A DNA stretch of 64,000 nucleotides. It comes from Smittium mucronatum. Its lineage: Eukaryota; Kickxellomycota; Harpellomycetes; Harpellales; Legeriomycetaceae. This document shows, piece by piece, positions 1 to 11,851 of the stretch. Numbering within the stretch: the stretch's first letter is position 1; every line of letters starts with the position of its first letter. The notes under the pieces are model-generated. The model saw nothing but the letters and a program-made list of their open reading frames with translations, ran no database searches and was not told the origin of the DNA. The position numbers were made by a program, and so were the translations under genes. The DNA is taken from positions 1 through 64,000 of the forward strand of contig LSSL01000727.1 in assembly GCA_001953115.1 (NCBI GenBank), in the 5' to 3' direction.

Positions 1-632
1 CCGGCGAAATTTTTCAAACTGAAAAATCATTGGTCGATCGAAAAAATTTAAATAACCGATCTATAATTCACAAATGGGCTATAAATCGAGGAATAAAAAA
101 TTCTGGAAGTTGGATCAAACTTCAAGCCCTGTACCCAGCTCAGCGAATAGGCTTCCAGGAAATCGGAAAAATTCGAATTGGTCAGTTCTGGACGATTCAA
201 CGCCTGGCCAATGCAAAAATCATCGACGGAAAATTTAAATTTTTTTGCCCTTTTTGCAAAAAAAATATACCAGAAACAATCGAGCACTTATTTTTAGTGT
301 GTGAAAAATGGGATAACGTCCGCAGAAATACAATTGAGAAATTTTTTGCTCAAAATAATAATTTTAACGAAAGTGTTAGTGTTTCTTCTTCCGATACAGC
401 TCACTTGGAACAGGTCAGAAAACTCCTTAGGGGGGGGGGGTCTAGAAAATCTTTTTTTCAACTCCGCGCTGACGACGCCAGCCAAATAATCGAACTTGGA
501 ATAGCGAAATTTTTGGATGGAGTCTGTGTTTCCCTTCATTAATACTGGAAAGTATTAGTAGATCACCAGTATCCTTGAACCAATGTCAAGTGGGTATGGA
601 GCTGCTATAGCGTCAGAATAGAGTTGGGTAGA
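1..632 (+). mobile_element. 3' end of a LINE (non-LTR) retrotransposon, ORF C-terminus plus 3' UTR
   Basis: An open frame enters from the left edge and stops at 540-542. It encodes the C-terminal part of a LINE reverse-transcriptase polyprotein. A GKIRIGQFWTIQRLANAK block is followed by a zinc-knuckle, FCPFCKK...IEHLFLVCEKW, the Cys/His pattern of the RT-associated zinc-binding domain (zf-RVT) in LINE ORF2 proteins. The last 170 or so residues are uninterrupted, so this copy is fairly young compared with its relatives at 4.34 and 35.0 kb. The 3' UTR (543-632) ends in a block resembling those copies and then runs into T-rich DNA. An 11-G run lies at 430-440 inside the frame. The RT, endonuclease and 5' end lie outside the window, so activity cannot be judged. 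The family assignment is solid; the exact clade (Tad/I-like) is a guess. Confidence 0.8.
539..558 (+). other. LINE 3'-UTR stem-loop beside the stop codon
   Basis: TTAATACT, loop GGAA, AGTATTAG form an 8-bp stem (outer pair T.G) that begins at the ORF stop codon. The decayed copy at 35481-35500 has the same structure with different bases (CTTGTACT, AAAA, AGTACAAG). Structure conserved while sequence changes argues for a functional RNA hairpin, for example the 3' recognition element that stringent LINE reverse transcriptases bind. Confidence 0.6.
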
Positions 633-3600
633 TAATTTTTTCGAATTTTTTCAACTTTTTTTAAATTTTCCATTAGTGTTTTTATTCAATTTTATCGGGG
701 TTAAAAACAAATATAAAATATAAGAGGTTTTTTTTGAGTGTGTTCTTCCATTCCTGTTTAATTTTAAAAGATAAAAAAACTATTTAAGGGGTGGGGAAGG
801 TTGATTTTTATATATTCTGCCTTTGGAAAAATCTTATATATTATAATTGGTATATATGATTTGTCTAATATAATGGTAAGAATAGAATATTAAGTAGCTT
901 TAGAACTGTAATATAAATAAAAAGTGTGACAAGTATGTCCCAAAAGGCCTTATTTTGATCAATTAATTTTATCAATGGTGTTTTCAAGGAATTAAGGCAG
1001 TTGATAAAAAATATTTTTCTTATATAGATGTCTCCATAATACCCTTGATAACTTATTTATTCATTACAAACTTTTTAATTCCGGAAAATGGATAATTTAA
1101 TACCTAGATTTCGGTTTAACACATTTTTTTTTGGAGAAGAATAGTAGATCTAATCTTTATGATATGATATATTAGATATACCAAGAAATAAATAAATTCT
1201 TAATCTTTAAGGAAAGATACCGAGGAGTATGAAGCTCTCTTTAGAACTATCTATATATTATATTTTATTTATAATTTATATAATCACTCAATCTTCCGCT
1301 CAAAGTCGTAAAAATAGGTAGGTCAACTGATTTCCCCTGAACAAAATTTAAATTTTGTATAATTAGATTTTATTATGACACTTCCCTTAACCTTTTTTTT
1401 TTTTTTGAAAAAATGAAGTAGGTAACACGAAAGAATTATATTACACTGTTTCTTATATTGGAAAAAGTAAAAAATATAACAGGTTTACATTTATATTGTT
1501 CAATTTAATTAAGTTCTGATCAAATTTTGTTTTTAAAAGTCAAAAACCAATTTATGTCTCAAAAAAAGTTAAAAAGGTAGTTTAGGTGCTCATTGGAAAC
1601 TTAAACATTAGATTAAGTTTAAAAAAACATTGATTTTATAGAAATAATGCCACCAAGAGTATATAGAATTTTAATTTATGGAAATTTATCAGTTTTTAAC
1701 CCAATGAATTTTTACCTCAATTACAATAAGAAGAATAGAATGGCGTTTTTTATGTATATTTATGAAAAAAAAAATCTTTAGTTAACAGTTTGGACAGTTA
1801 ATCAATTTATAGAGCTATATAAAATAATAATTAGTTTGATAAAATTTATTAAAATCTAAATTTTTATGATGGTTTGAATAAGATCTACCAGCATTATGAG
1901 GATAAAAATGTACCTAAATCTTTGAGTATAAAAAAACCTAAAAAATAGAAAATTTAATCTTTTTTAAACATTGATTAGCCAATTTTATCCATTCTTCGAT
2001 ATTTTAAGAAGCGTTTTCATCATACCAGTTAGATTGGAATAAATCAAAATTTGAAACCCTTGCCGCTTAACCAAAGTTAGGGAGAGTTTAGCAAATCATC
2101 ACTAATATCATCAAGCACACGCCAAACAAATACTTAAGATCAGGTATTGATCTTTTACTCCATCTATCAATGCTTCTCCAACCCCTACCTGTACTTACAA
2201 AACTAAGCGTTTGTACAACCTCAAATTTAGGAATAATAAACGAAGTTTTTTTTGGGGAGTTGGTTACTGAACCTGATGAATCCTCCGAAAAAGATGTTAT
2301 AGGTCTTTCACCTAAGGCATTGCCCCCAAATTATAGGATGGATATAAATCGTCACTAATAATAGAAGATTCTGTAGAGATGATTCCAAAAAATATTATCT
2401 CCACTCTCAACTACTTCTCACCAGGAAAATATAACCAGTGAAAATTCATAAAGATAAGCACTTGCGTTTAATAACTAATTGAATCCCGTAGCCATGCCCA
2501 TAAATATTTGAGCTTACAGTAATGGCAACAAAAGATATAAAATTTAACTATTAAAAAATATATTCTGATGTATATAATCCCAGACTACTGAAAAATAAAA
2601 CTAAACAGGTTCAATATAAGGATAAACTCAACTGAAAAGCATATAATAAATTCAATAAAAAAAAATGAAACATTTATAAAGCTTGAAAAATTATTATAGA
2701 GATAAAAAATATCTTCAAGCGTGCTGAGGCTTTCAGATGACATAAATGACTTATCCCACGTAGATCTAAAAGAAGCGACCTGAAATTTCAAAATAAAATT
2801 GGAGATTTTTTATCATTTATGACTTAATCCAATTCGAAACTCATAAATGTGTACCTAATTTAATTTATTTTTAATGAATTTGAAATGTCAATTAACTTTT
2901 GGTTGCTAAGAGCACAATTTGATTCGAATTTAATGAGGGCGCATTCTTTCAATTAAATTTTATTCGTTTTTATTTATAATATATATTTACTATATTATTT
3001 CTGCATAGTTTTAACCTATATTATCTGCAAAAAAAAAAAAAAACTCTATAATAATTATTAAAAAAAATAAAAATGAAATATATCTCTTCATTAAGAATCC
3101 CGATATATTTGTATTTCTGCCACTTTAAAAAAACCACGATTGAGAGAGCGGTAATGGTCAATAGACTGAGTCGAGTATATCTAATTTATTTTTAGAAAAT
3201 ATTATTTAACAAAGCTTCTATATCAGACCACTAGCTTCTTTGCGCTATTGTTTTTTCCTCCATTTCCAGTATTTTTTAAGACCCTACTTTCTTCTGGATG
3301 GTTGATACTGTACTACAAGTTCTCTGTATACTTTCCCATCAAATAGACTAATACAAAAGATGAATTTTTTCAGATTATCTGCTGATTTGCTGCATATTGC
3401 CTCTATATTAATCCTTTTAGCCAAGATCATCAAATTAAATCATGTACAGATATATTCATAATTCATAAATTTAATTCTCACTATTTATCGTTTAATTTTT
3501 CATGATTTCTCACTATTTCAAACATTATATTTTTTCTAACAGAAGTTTCTTTCAAGTCTCAGCTTTTGTATCTAGTCGTTTTTCTGACCAAATATGTTAA

Positions 3601-4340
3601 TCTTTTCACTAATTTTTTTTCTGTATACAATTCTCTCATGAAAATTATATTTATCTGAACCACTGAAAATAATGACTATCTCATGAGATATACTTATAAA
3701 TCCACTTATGATGCTGAGCTAAACACTTTTCGAAAAGATTTTTCACTCATTGGTGTCGCTATCTTCACTCTTGTCTCCCCCGATAAGCTCACCTTCATCA
3801 GCGTTTTATGGTCTTTTTCGATCCAACTTTAATCTGTTGGTATAATGCCAAATTGTTCCGGATATGAAAGAAAGGTGAAGCGGATACCTTTTCTGCACAC
3901 TAATTCTTTTTCTTGGGCAGCTTTCGTGCCTTATGCATACTAGGCTGAGTATATGGTGCTATAAAATTAGTTATGTTGATTGGATTTCCGAGTTCGCATG
4001 ATTAGTATGTAATCTTTTTTGTGATGATTTTTTATATATTTGTTTTACTAATGACTTAAATAGGGTATGTTCTGATTAATCGATTCATCATTGTGTTTTT
4101 CAATTAATGATAAGTTGATTAACCGATTTTTATAATCTGTTTAATAATAATAAAAGTCAAAACTCTAAAGGATAGTTCAATCAAACGAAAATTTCTTTTG
4201 GTTAAAAAAATGAAAGAAAAAATAAATACATCTAGTGGTATCTTATAATCCAAATATATATATTTATTTTATAGAGATATAACAATAAGCTGAATTTAAA
4301 TTTTTTAATAATTAAAGACCTTTTTCTCACTTGCACTATA
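633..4340. other. AT-rich region without a recognisable gene
   Basis: Only short open frames with no family resemblance are present. Two patches are less AT-rich and look like eroded coding DNA. One is about 1980-2560 (+), whose longest frame (2170-2358) has ordinary amino-acid composition but no recognisable motif. The other is about 3240-3960 (-), which translates into basic, coding-like stretches broken by several stops. I could not identify either. Homopolymer A/T runs are common, for example around 1388 and 3031. Confidence 0.5.
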
Positions 4341-4395
4341 CCCTCGAGGTATGGAGCTATTAGCGCGGCAGAGGGGGGCTGGGTGACAATTTATT
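4340..4395 (+). mobile_element. 5'-truncated LINE 3' tip (same family as 1-632)
   Basis: The block ACCCTCGAGGTATGGAGCT followed by an AG/G-rich stretch matches the 3'-UTR end of the LINE at 585-632 (GGGTATGGAGCTGCTATAGC) and the copy at 35530-35580. It is then followed by T-rich sequence, as in the other copies. Only about 55 bp of the element remain, which fits the extreme 5' truncation typical of target-primed reverse transcription. Confidence 0.55.
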
Positions 4396-4738
4396 TTTAT
4401 TTTTTTAAATGTTTTTATTACTTTTTATCAACTTAAAGATAAATTTATCGAAAAAAAATAGAAAAAACATAAATGATGTTGTAAATAATAAAATATGGCC
4501 AATAAAAGAAAATTGAGACATAAGTTTAATTAATAATAATGGTTTTTATCAATTAATACCGAAAATAACAACCAATAGAATATTTTTAAAATTTATAAAA
4601 AATAGTTATTTTGTTTTTAAAATTTTCCAATAAAGCATTAATTTACTCGGGCCAAAAATGATTACTTGGCTCATATATATTAAACACAAGAGGTTTCTCA
4701 ATTTCCAAATCGATTTATTTTTTTCAAGCCAATATCAT

Positions 4739-4905
4739 TAATCCTCATACAAAATCCAAACTGTTTTGCCCAGTGTTTTTTTAAAATATTTTATTGGATG
4801 TTAATAACCAAATTTGGTAAATAACCTCAATTGGAACACTTTTTAATGAAATTCACATCTATCTAAGCAAATGAGTAACAGTTTCATATTATTCTGTAAT
4901 TTTGT
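4739..4905 (-). repeat. Left arm of a 2.4-kb-spaced inverted repeat
   Basis: Read on the minus strand this stretch matches 7290-7446 read on the plus strand at roughly 80% over at least 125 nt, including an identical AAAATATTTTAAAAAAACAC and an identical AAAACAGTTTGGATTTTGTA block. The similarity fades outward toward about 4660. It could be a terminal inverted repeat of a decayed DNA transposon or two opposed copies of a small repeat; no transposase was recognised between the arms. Confidence 0.7.
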
Positions 4906-5001
4906 TATTTGGGAAATGTTTTATATATGATCCGTCATAAATGCATTACTCAGACAACTCAAAAATTATTTGCTCTATTTAGGTTTAGATTCCATGTTTT
5001 C

Positions 5002-5039
5002 GATAAATTATAAATTATAAATTATAAATTATAAATTAT
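5002..5039. repeat. Tandem repeat of ATAAATT (about 5 units)
   Basis: Uninterrupted seven-nucleotide units (ATAAATTATAAATT and so on) follow one another with no obvious gene context. Confidence 0.9.
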
Positions 5040-7289
5040 GTGATTATATTATTTTTTCAATTATAGAAGTATCAAGTAGTTTCTAATTCTTACAAAATTT
5101 CGATTTAATAAAATCAAAATTCTAGAAGAATGGTTTGGATTATTAATTTATCTCTAAATTGAGATTAAATATGCTGCGCTTTTACTAATAAAAACAAAGT
5201 ATTCAGAAATGGTTTTTGATATCTGATGTTTGATATTATACAATATTTAAACAATATCAAGCTTATTAAACAATGAAAAGTGATTCTAAATCATACTATC
5301 AGTATATCACAGGGATTAGATTTGATTAGATATTATTCAGCAAGTTTTTTTAAATATATAATTAATTTTTCTGCTTCAAGCCAAGTTTTAAATTAAATAA
5401 TAATAAACCTTAAAAATAATGGTTAAACCTCATTTGAAATTGGGGGTAGGGGAGGGGTTTCCATTTTTATAAAGTAATGATTAGGTTTATCATAAACTGG
5501 CATATTTCAGGCAGTAAAACCAAAAACAATTATTTCTATGACTATATTGTTTTGCTTCATATGAACTAATGTCGGTTAGAAAATAAAAGTCTGAAAAATA
5601 ATTTGAAAATATGAAAATTTAGATGCAAATCTGAAATCATATTTAGTAAACTAAATTTTTTGGGAAATCTGCCGAATTAGAATTTACGGCCTATAAAAAC
5701 TGATAAATAATTACGCAAAAATATGAATTCCTTTATTTTTTGCATTTTCAGTTTAAATTTCCCTACATTTTTATATTTAAGCATTTGATAGGATCGTAAT
5801 AATTAAAAATTAAGACCAACATCAACGATAGAAAATGATATCAAATCTAAAGTTTTACTTGTAGTTTTACCTGTATCAAAATTTATTTTTTCTTACCACA
5901 AATAATTATTACAACTTTAATGCTATTGTAATATAGACATGATCTAGAATATCATAAATATTTTATATCCCCGCTTAAACTCCAATATCTTAATACGTCA
6001 TTAAACATAAAATATATATATATAGCATGTTAACAATTATAGTTTGTTCACGATATTAGTTTATTATTCTTATGACGAAATGTTTTTTTCTATAACATAA
6101 CATTTTTTAGATTTATTATAACAATTGAATCCAAAAAAGTTGGTACATAAACTTTGAGAAGGTTGAGAAAAAAAAGAAAAAAAAATCAAATTTCAGGTAT
6201 TTTATTTATTTATCCCCTATTTTTTTCAGATTTTCATACAATAATTTTCATATTTTATTGGTTAGATTGTTAGATTTGCATTAATGTGGTGATCTTTTCA
6301 GTTTTTCAAAAAAAACAAACAGATTTGTATCTAAAATTTCAGGTTTATAATGTTTAAACAACTAATGCCTATTAAAAAGATATTATTGATGTATTAAGCT
6401 ATAATAAATCCATTAAAAAGAAAAGTAACTATTAGTTCTTTTCAAATGTATATATTTGTATGGGAGGTTTTCCTATTTGCCTGATAATAATCTAAAATAT
6501 CTCTTAATCCATAAAATAATATTTTTATATATAATATATCAGCATTTTATCTACGATTTTCTTTACTTTTCTTTTAACCAAAAAAAAAATATAAACACAA
6601 AGATTATTCAAACTAAGATTCTATTCTACATTCAATTGGATAAACCCATATTTTGGATATGCTTCTTTTTGAAATTTAATTACAAACTTCAATACCTTAA
6701 ATTTTTTATTAAGTTTTTTTTCTTTCTAATTTGAAACTTTGTTTCTTAATATACTCTTCAAAAAATATTGTTCTTTTAAAATTTAAATATTTTAGTATTC
6801 TTCCGAAATCAATATAATAAAGACTTAAAATAATTTTTGAGTTTAAACAAAAAAATGGGGGGGGGGGGTTCTTTAAAGGGTAATAGTCAACCAAAAAGCT
6901 GCATACATCACTTATTTAAAATAAAATCATCAAAACAACGCAAAAATGAAAATCTCAAAATCATAATATTTAAAAGATAATTAATTTAATTTCATATTAT
7001 AAATTCTAAATTTTTGCAAATTTTAGAACTAAAACTGAACAGACTAAGCTTTAATTATATGAAATAGGCTAGATAAAACATGTAGAAAAATCTGCATCAA
7101 ATCTTTTTAATATATACTGCAGCCATACTAGGTTTTGGTGGTTTTAAGCTGGACTTTAATTTTTCAATTACAATTCCAAGGAACCATTATTTTAAAAAAT
7201 TTAATCCCAATAGCTTCATTATTCACAAAATTCTTTATTGATAAAATTTTACACTGTTAATACATCAATCTATAAACACAAAAAATAAA

Positions 7290-7446
7290 GCATAATGGGA
7301 CAGTTATTTTTTTGACTAGATAGACGTGAATTACATATTAAAATTCTCCCAATTGAGGCTATTTAACAAATCTGGGTTTTGCCATACAATAAAATATTTT
7401 AAAAAAACACCAAGCAAAACAGTTTGGATTTTGTATAAGAATTAAT
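7290..7446 (+). repeat. Right arm of the inverted repeat (partner of 4739-4905)
   Basis: This is the inverted partner of 4739-4905. The outer end lies close to the start of the 550-bp interspersed repeat at 7517, so either the two are unrelated neighbours or the latter inserted at the edge of the former element. Confidence 0.7.
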
Positions 7447-7516
7447 ATATTTGTCCTAGATTTGTCCAAATTGGCTTGGTATAAAATAAAAGGGATTGTG
7501 AAAAATTAAAAGCTCC

Positions 7517-8064
7517 TAAAAGTGAAATACTTTGCCGTGGTTTATTGGCTTGTAGTGCACTTTTCGAAGTACATAAACTAAAATTTCACACAGCGCTGTA
7601 CTATTCTTGGTTGGGAGTAGTGGAGGCAACGCAAAAGAGATTCGGAGGACAGCGATTCTAGAGGAGGAAAATCTCGAAACAGGAGGAACCGATCGTTTAG
7701 CACAGCTTAGACATCATTTAGTGCATAAGTCCAGCGTTCGAGGGTCAGACTGATTTCAGCGTCTAACACTATTTGTAGATAAGCCACTTCGACCAATCCC
7801 ACGTTGGGGTAGAAGCAAAATTTTATTAGTCCTGTTAGAAGTAGGCTCTGACTCGGAGCTCAATAGCTTCAATAGACTATTGTTCATTGACAAAGAGCTT
7901 AATTCATAAATGTTAAAGCCTCAGTCATACATCTACTTGTAAAAATACCAGGGTATTATTTGGTGGTTGGTAGATTGCACCCTTTTCCCATAGGTACACA
8001 GCCGGTAGTCCGGCAGAGGTGCTTATTGTAGCTGGGATAATAGTCTTTTCTATAAGGTTTAGTT
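7517..8064 (+). repeat. 550-bp interspersed repeat, copy 1
   Basis: This stretch matches 62027-62575 in the same orientation at roughly 80-85% identity over its whole length. Its 3' part also matches a minus-strand fragment at 20031-20196. Near the 5' end is a palindrome, GTGCACTT-TTCG-AAGTACAT (7555-7574). A tRNA-like A-box candidate TAGCACAGCTTA lies at 7698-7709 and a B-box-like GTTCGA core at 7736-7741. The composition is clearly less AT-rich than its surroundings. No long open frame is conserved, so it is best described as a non-autonomous, probably retrotransposed repeat of unknown class. Confidence 0.75.
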
Positions 8065-9949
8065 TCTTCATTTTTTAGCCTAGTTTTTAATGACATTTTC
8101 TTACAGTAAAATTCCGTGATTAAAAAAAAAAAAATTAAAAGGGCTTGAAAAAATAAATAAAACTGCTTGCGTTTAAAACCTTACAATATATTAATCTTTT
8201 TTTAAATTTAAAATTCACTGTATGCATTCGAAAAAACTGAGAAATCATACCTCTTATATCTTATTATTTCCTTAATTCTGCAGAAAGAAGGTTTTACAGA
8301 GAGAAGTAACTAAAAGACCTTTAAGATAAAATTAAAAAATTATCATATTTGGATCCAGATTCGTATCTAATCACTTTACACAGACCTTTTGGAAAAATTG
8401 ATAAATTGGATTGTTTGGTTTAAAGATGTAAAATTTAGTCAAACTGAGCCGTTAAAAAGTTAGGGAATTTTTGTCGTTATGCTTTCTACATTGAGACAAT
8501 AATAGCAATACTAGATACCTATTATGAGTTGATTCGAATATTTGAATATTTTTAGTCAGTATATTGACTTTATATTTTCAAATTTTTCGTAGCATAGGAA
8601 TCGTTTGATTTGAATAGCCATTATTCTCTTCTAATGTACTGATTTTTGTGCCGATTGAGAATTATTTTTAGTCTAATATTGATAATCTGTAAGAGGATTA
8701 AGATTTTTTCAATATATTCGTAAGTTCTATGGGTTGATTGCCCATTTCTTTTAATACGAAAGATTAATTGTATTTTTTTATTAAATTAGAACCGGTATTT
8801 CAAAAGTAACATTGCTTTTGGACTAATAAAATATTTGCATTAATTTCTTTTCTTTCCCATTCCAATTCTAGTAATACTTGATTTATAAAGAATTAGGTAT
8901 AATGAGATATCATATTCAAGAATTTTTTTTTATATGTAATTTATGAATAGATCGAGTTTAATCTTAGCCGAGATTGCTGATTCTTCAACAACAATAATTT
9001 TTGGATCTTAAAATCATGGAATCAAATGCCAATTTAAATATTTTTTAACCCTATAAAGTTCACAATTTAAATCTTTCAGGTTCTCATAATCAATATTTCT
9101 ATGTGAGCTGAGGTTTATTTTAGCTTAATAACAATCTTTACAAATATCTCAACGAGGCTTTGTTTGTGTTTAGCATATTTTTGACCTCTTTTCATGTATC
9201 TAGGATTCTAGATTAAAGAGGTTTGGGAAAGTTTCCTCTGTTAATGATACAAAACCCTAATCTGAATTTTTTTTGAGCGTAGTTAATTAATACTTATAAT
9301 TTGGATTGAACCTAAGTTTCAAATCATTTAGATAATCAATTGTAAAAAAATTGAAGAAATTTTATTGTTTTTTTAATAAACATTAGATATTACAAGCATT
9401 AATAATTTTTTTGCTATTTTCATAATTTCTCATCTCAAGCTTTTTTAAGTCCCTTTTGAAAGAAGCAAATCGCAGATAAACACCGAATTTAAGGGCTCGT
9501 ATCGGGAAAAACTGATAACATTATTATAGCCTACAATATTTTTATCATTTTTGTGCAATAGAATACACAAGAATAAATCTAAAATCTAAAATCTAAAAAG
9601 CAATATATCCCTTCATTAGAATCGTTTTTTTTTAAATATTGCAAGGAATCAATATTGAAGTTTAGTTTTTTTCCAGGTTCTATTAAGATCAATATGATCA
9701 AAAATAAGGCTCTTGTGCTATTTCTTATTTTTGTATTAAATAGTGAGATTTAAAATCTTCCTTTACAAATATGAACTTCATTATTCAGTCTAATTTTATA
9801 AAAGAGGTATTTATCCATCTAAGGGCGAAGTGTTTGCAGCTCGCATCAACGTGAGTTTTCATATATTATAAAATCGTTTAAAATAGCTTAGGTATTGGAA
9901 AGAATTATGAATCCATTTTACACTATTTTCTAGGCGAATAAATTTAAAA
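8065..9949. other. AT-rich region without a recognisable gene
   Basis: No sustained open frame or known motif was seen on either strand. The sequence directly to the left of the RT relic at 9950-10560 may contain its eroded 3' part. A short AAATCT tandem repeat sits at about 9578-9598. Confidence 0.45.
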
Positions 9950-10560
9950 TTTGTTTATTAAAGACTGGATTTATGATTTCTGGTTAGCCCTATGCTGGAA
10001 AGCCGCTTGAATCCCTTATTTATATCAGTAATTATTAATGAAACAGCTTCCACCGAAATTATACTGGTGATGGGCGTATTTATAAAGAATCTAGGCTTTT
10101 TTTTTGTAAACCTGCTGATCGATGGCTTATTAAAATCCATTATAAATCAATCTCTTGCAAACTTTCTATCGAAACTTGAGAAGGAGCTGATTTTGTTTTC
10201 GTTTCACCAAAATAAATATATTTTTTCTTCAAAAGTTTATTACTTTACCTGACGAAAAAGATCTGATGTACAGGATAAGTTTGATTCTCAGGGATATAAA
10301 TTTTCATATGAAGTTCACCCAACTTAATAATTTATATCCATAAAGACTCCGATATGAGTCTCATTCGTATAACCTAGGGAGAATGCTTCGAATAATTTCC
10401 TGGTATAGTCCCTAGATTTTCCTTAATTTCGAATTGGATGTAGAAGTAGACCGGTAAAACATCCTGTTATAACGTTGAATAATCCCAATAAAGAATGTAT
10501 CTGTTTTTTTCATCACTCTTTTCCACAAGCAGTTAAACAAAGTTAGGTTGTATTTATAGA
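9950..10560 (-). mobile_element. Decayed LINE-type reverse transcriptase fragment
   Basis: Read on the minus strand from 10560 down, one frame with several stops gives AFSLGYTNETHIGVFMDI (about 10395-10330). This is the pattern of LINE RTs just upstream of the GxxQG block. After further broken sequence the same strand gives ISVEAVSLIITDINKGFKRL...GLTRNHKSS (about 10060-9965). This aligns with the YADD-x5-D region and the following GLxxNxxKS motif, with the catalytic aspartates lost. Stops and small gaps mark it as a pseudogene fragment. The resemblance rests on spacing and hydrophobic pattern, so a related retroelement type or chance remains possible. Confidence 0.4.
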
Positions 10561-11851
10561 ATTGGGTTTTGAAAAAGAGTTGTCAAAAGTTTTGCACTGT
10601 TGGCCAGCCAGCGGGAGCCAAAAAGATTCTATCAAATAATTGAAAGCATTTCTGTAAGCTCTAGATAAAAAATAAGCTTCAAAGTATTATTAACCATTAT
10701 GATAATTGGACCAAATGATTCTTTTAGAGGGATATTCCATGCAGAATTAACTTAACCTTTTCATTGAAGTCAACTATTATTTTGACCGATTCTAGGTTCA
10801 TATTATATTATTATGAATGAAAGTATTTTCTTTATACAAATTTCAAAGCTCCGAAGATAATTATCATATAGGGCATCTTTAATACAGAAAAAATAAAAAA
10901 TAAATCAAACCTGTTTTTTACAAAAAATAAAATTTTAATAATACCAGCCCATTCTATTTAAATCTTTTATTAGGTTTAGATAAGCGTTTTATTTTTATCC
11001 AATACGAGGCAATTCTTAGTAAATCTTAATTCTAGAGTTTAATGGAAATAAAACGATCAATAATAACTAAACTATTTGAAAGTCCATTTTATAAAACCCA
11101 AGGTCAGATTTTACTTGAAATTAAAATAATTTCGAAGCTTATTTTTTTTACAAGTCGGTTTTATGAATAAACATGATAAAAATTTTGAACAAGAATTGAA
11201 TGTTGATGTTAACTATCTGTAATAATTTTAAAGACAAGCAATATCGAAGGCAGATAAATGGTAATTCAAGCATGTTTTTGGCAGACTAAATAAGATTTAT
11301 CGAGGGTAAAATGGGAATCTTATCTATCTTGCACAATTTACCAAAATATTTTTTCGATATAGTAGCTTTTGCACTCTATAACGCTCAAAGCATTTTTATA
11401 TCTCATGTTTTACGCAATTGAAGATGCTATTTGTTAATATTAGTGGTAACCCAATAGAAAGAAAATGCACTCAAATATGGCATTAAGTGGCATAAATATC
11501 GGCTAAAGGCGACTTATTGGCTTCAGCTACTGGGCTTGTAGAGCTAGCATTTTTTAAATCAGTATTATTGGCTAATAATTAATTCGCCTCGTGTAAATAG
11601 ATAAATTGGGCAAATGGGAGGATTTTTAAAGCTTAGAACCTAAAAGTTATATAGCACATAAAGCCAACCAGTTGATATTAAAATAAGTATTGGCTGAGAT
11701 TGATGGCGAATAGTAGAAGCGAAGGCAACATTTAACTGATTTAATTCCATCGATTTAAAGTACTTATTTTTACCTGCACACAAAATTCTATGCTTGTTTG
11801 ATTTGGCATTACTTGTAACCAAATACTCTTCTTTCAAATACCGAAAATTAG
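10561..11851. other. Region upstream of the THP3-like gene; no gene recognised
   Basis: The first part may hold further eroded retroelement sequence continuing from 10560. The stretch about 11460-11640 is less AT-rich; its complement contains AGCCAATAAGTCGC, a 14-mer that also occurs on the plus strand at about 18095. The minus-strand open frame at 11640-11894 overlaps the predicted first exon of the neighbouring gene and shows no recognisable motif. Confidence 0.4.

Larger units (their letters stand above)
4396..7289. other. AT-rich interval, mostly between the inverted-repeat arms
   Basis: No gene was recognised. The open frames at 6456-6734 (+) and 6709-6894 (-) are Phe/Ile/Lys/Asn-rich low-complexity translations of AT-rich DNA. 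Simple repeats include a seven-nucleotide tandem repeat at 5002-5039 and a run of 12 G at 6857-6868. Another G-rich patch (GGGGGTAGGGGAGGGG) lies at about 5442-5458. Confidence 0.5.

Noticed and set aside
301..489. Second open frame inside the LINE 3' end, and the minus-strand frames at 48-287 and 294-539
   Set aside because: They are out-of-frame shadows of the ORF that carries the zinc-knuckle motif.
6456..6894. Open frames at 6456-6734 and 6709-6894
   Set aside because: Composition is Phe/Ile/Lys/Tyr-rich, as expected from random AT-rich sequence; no motif and no splice context.
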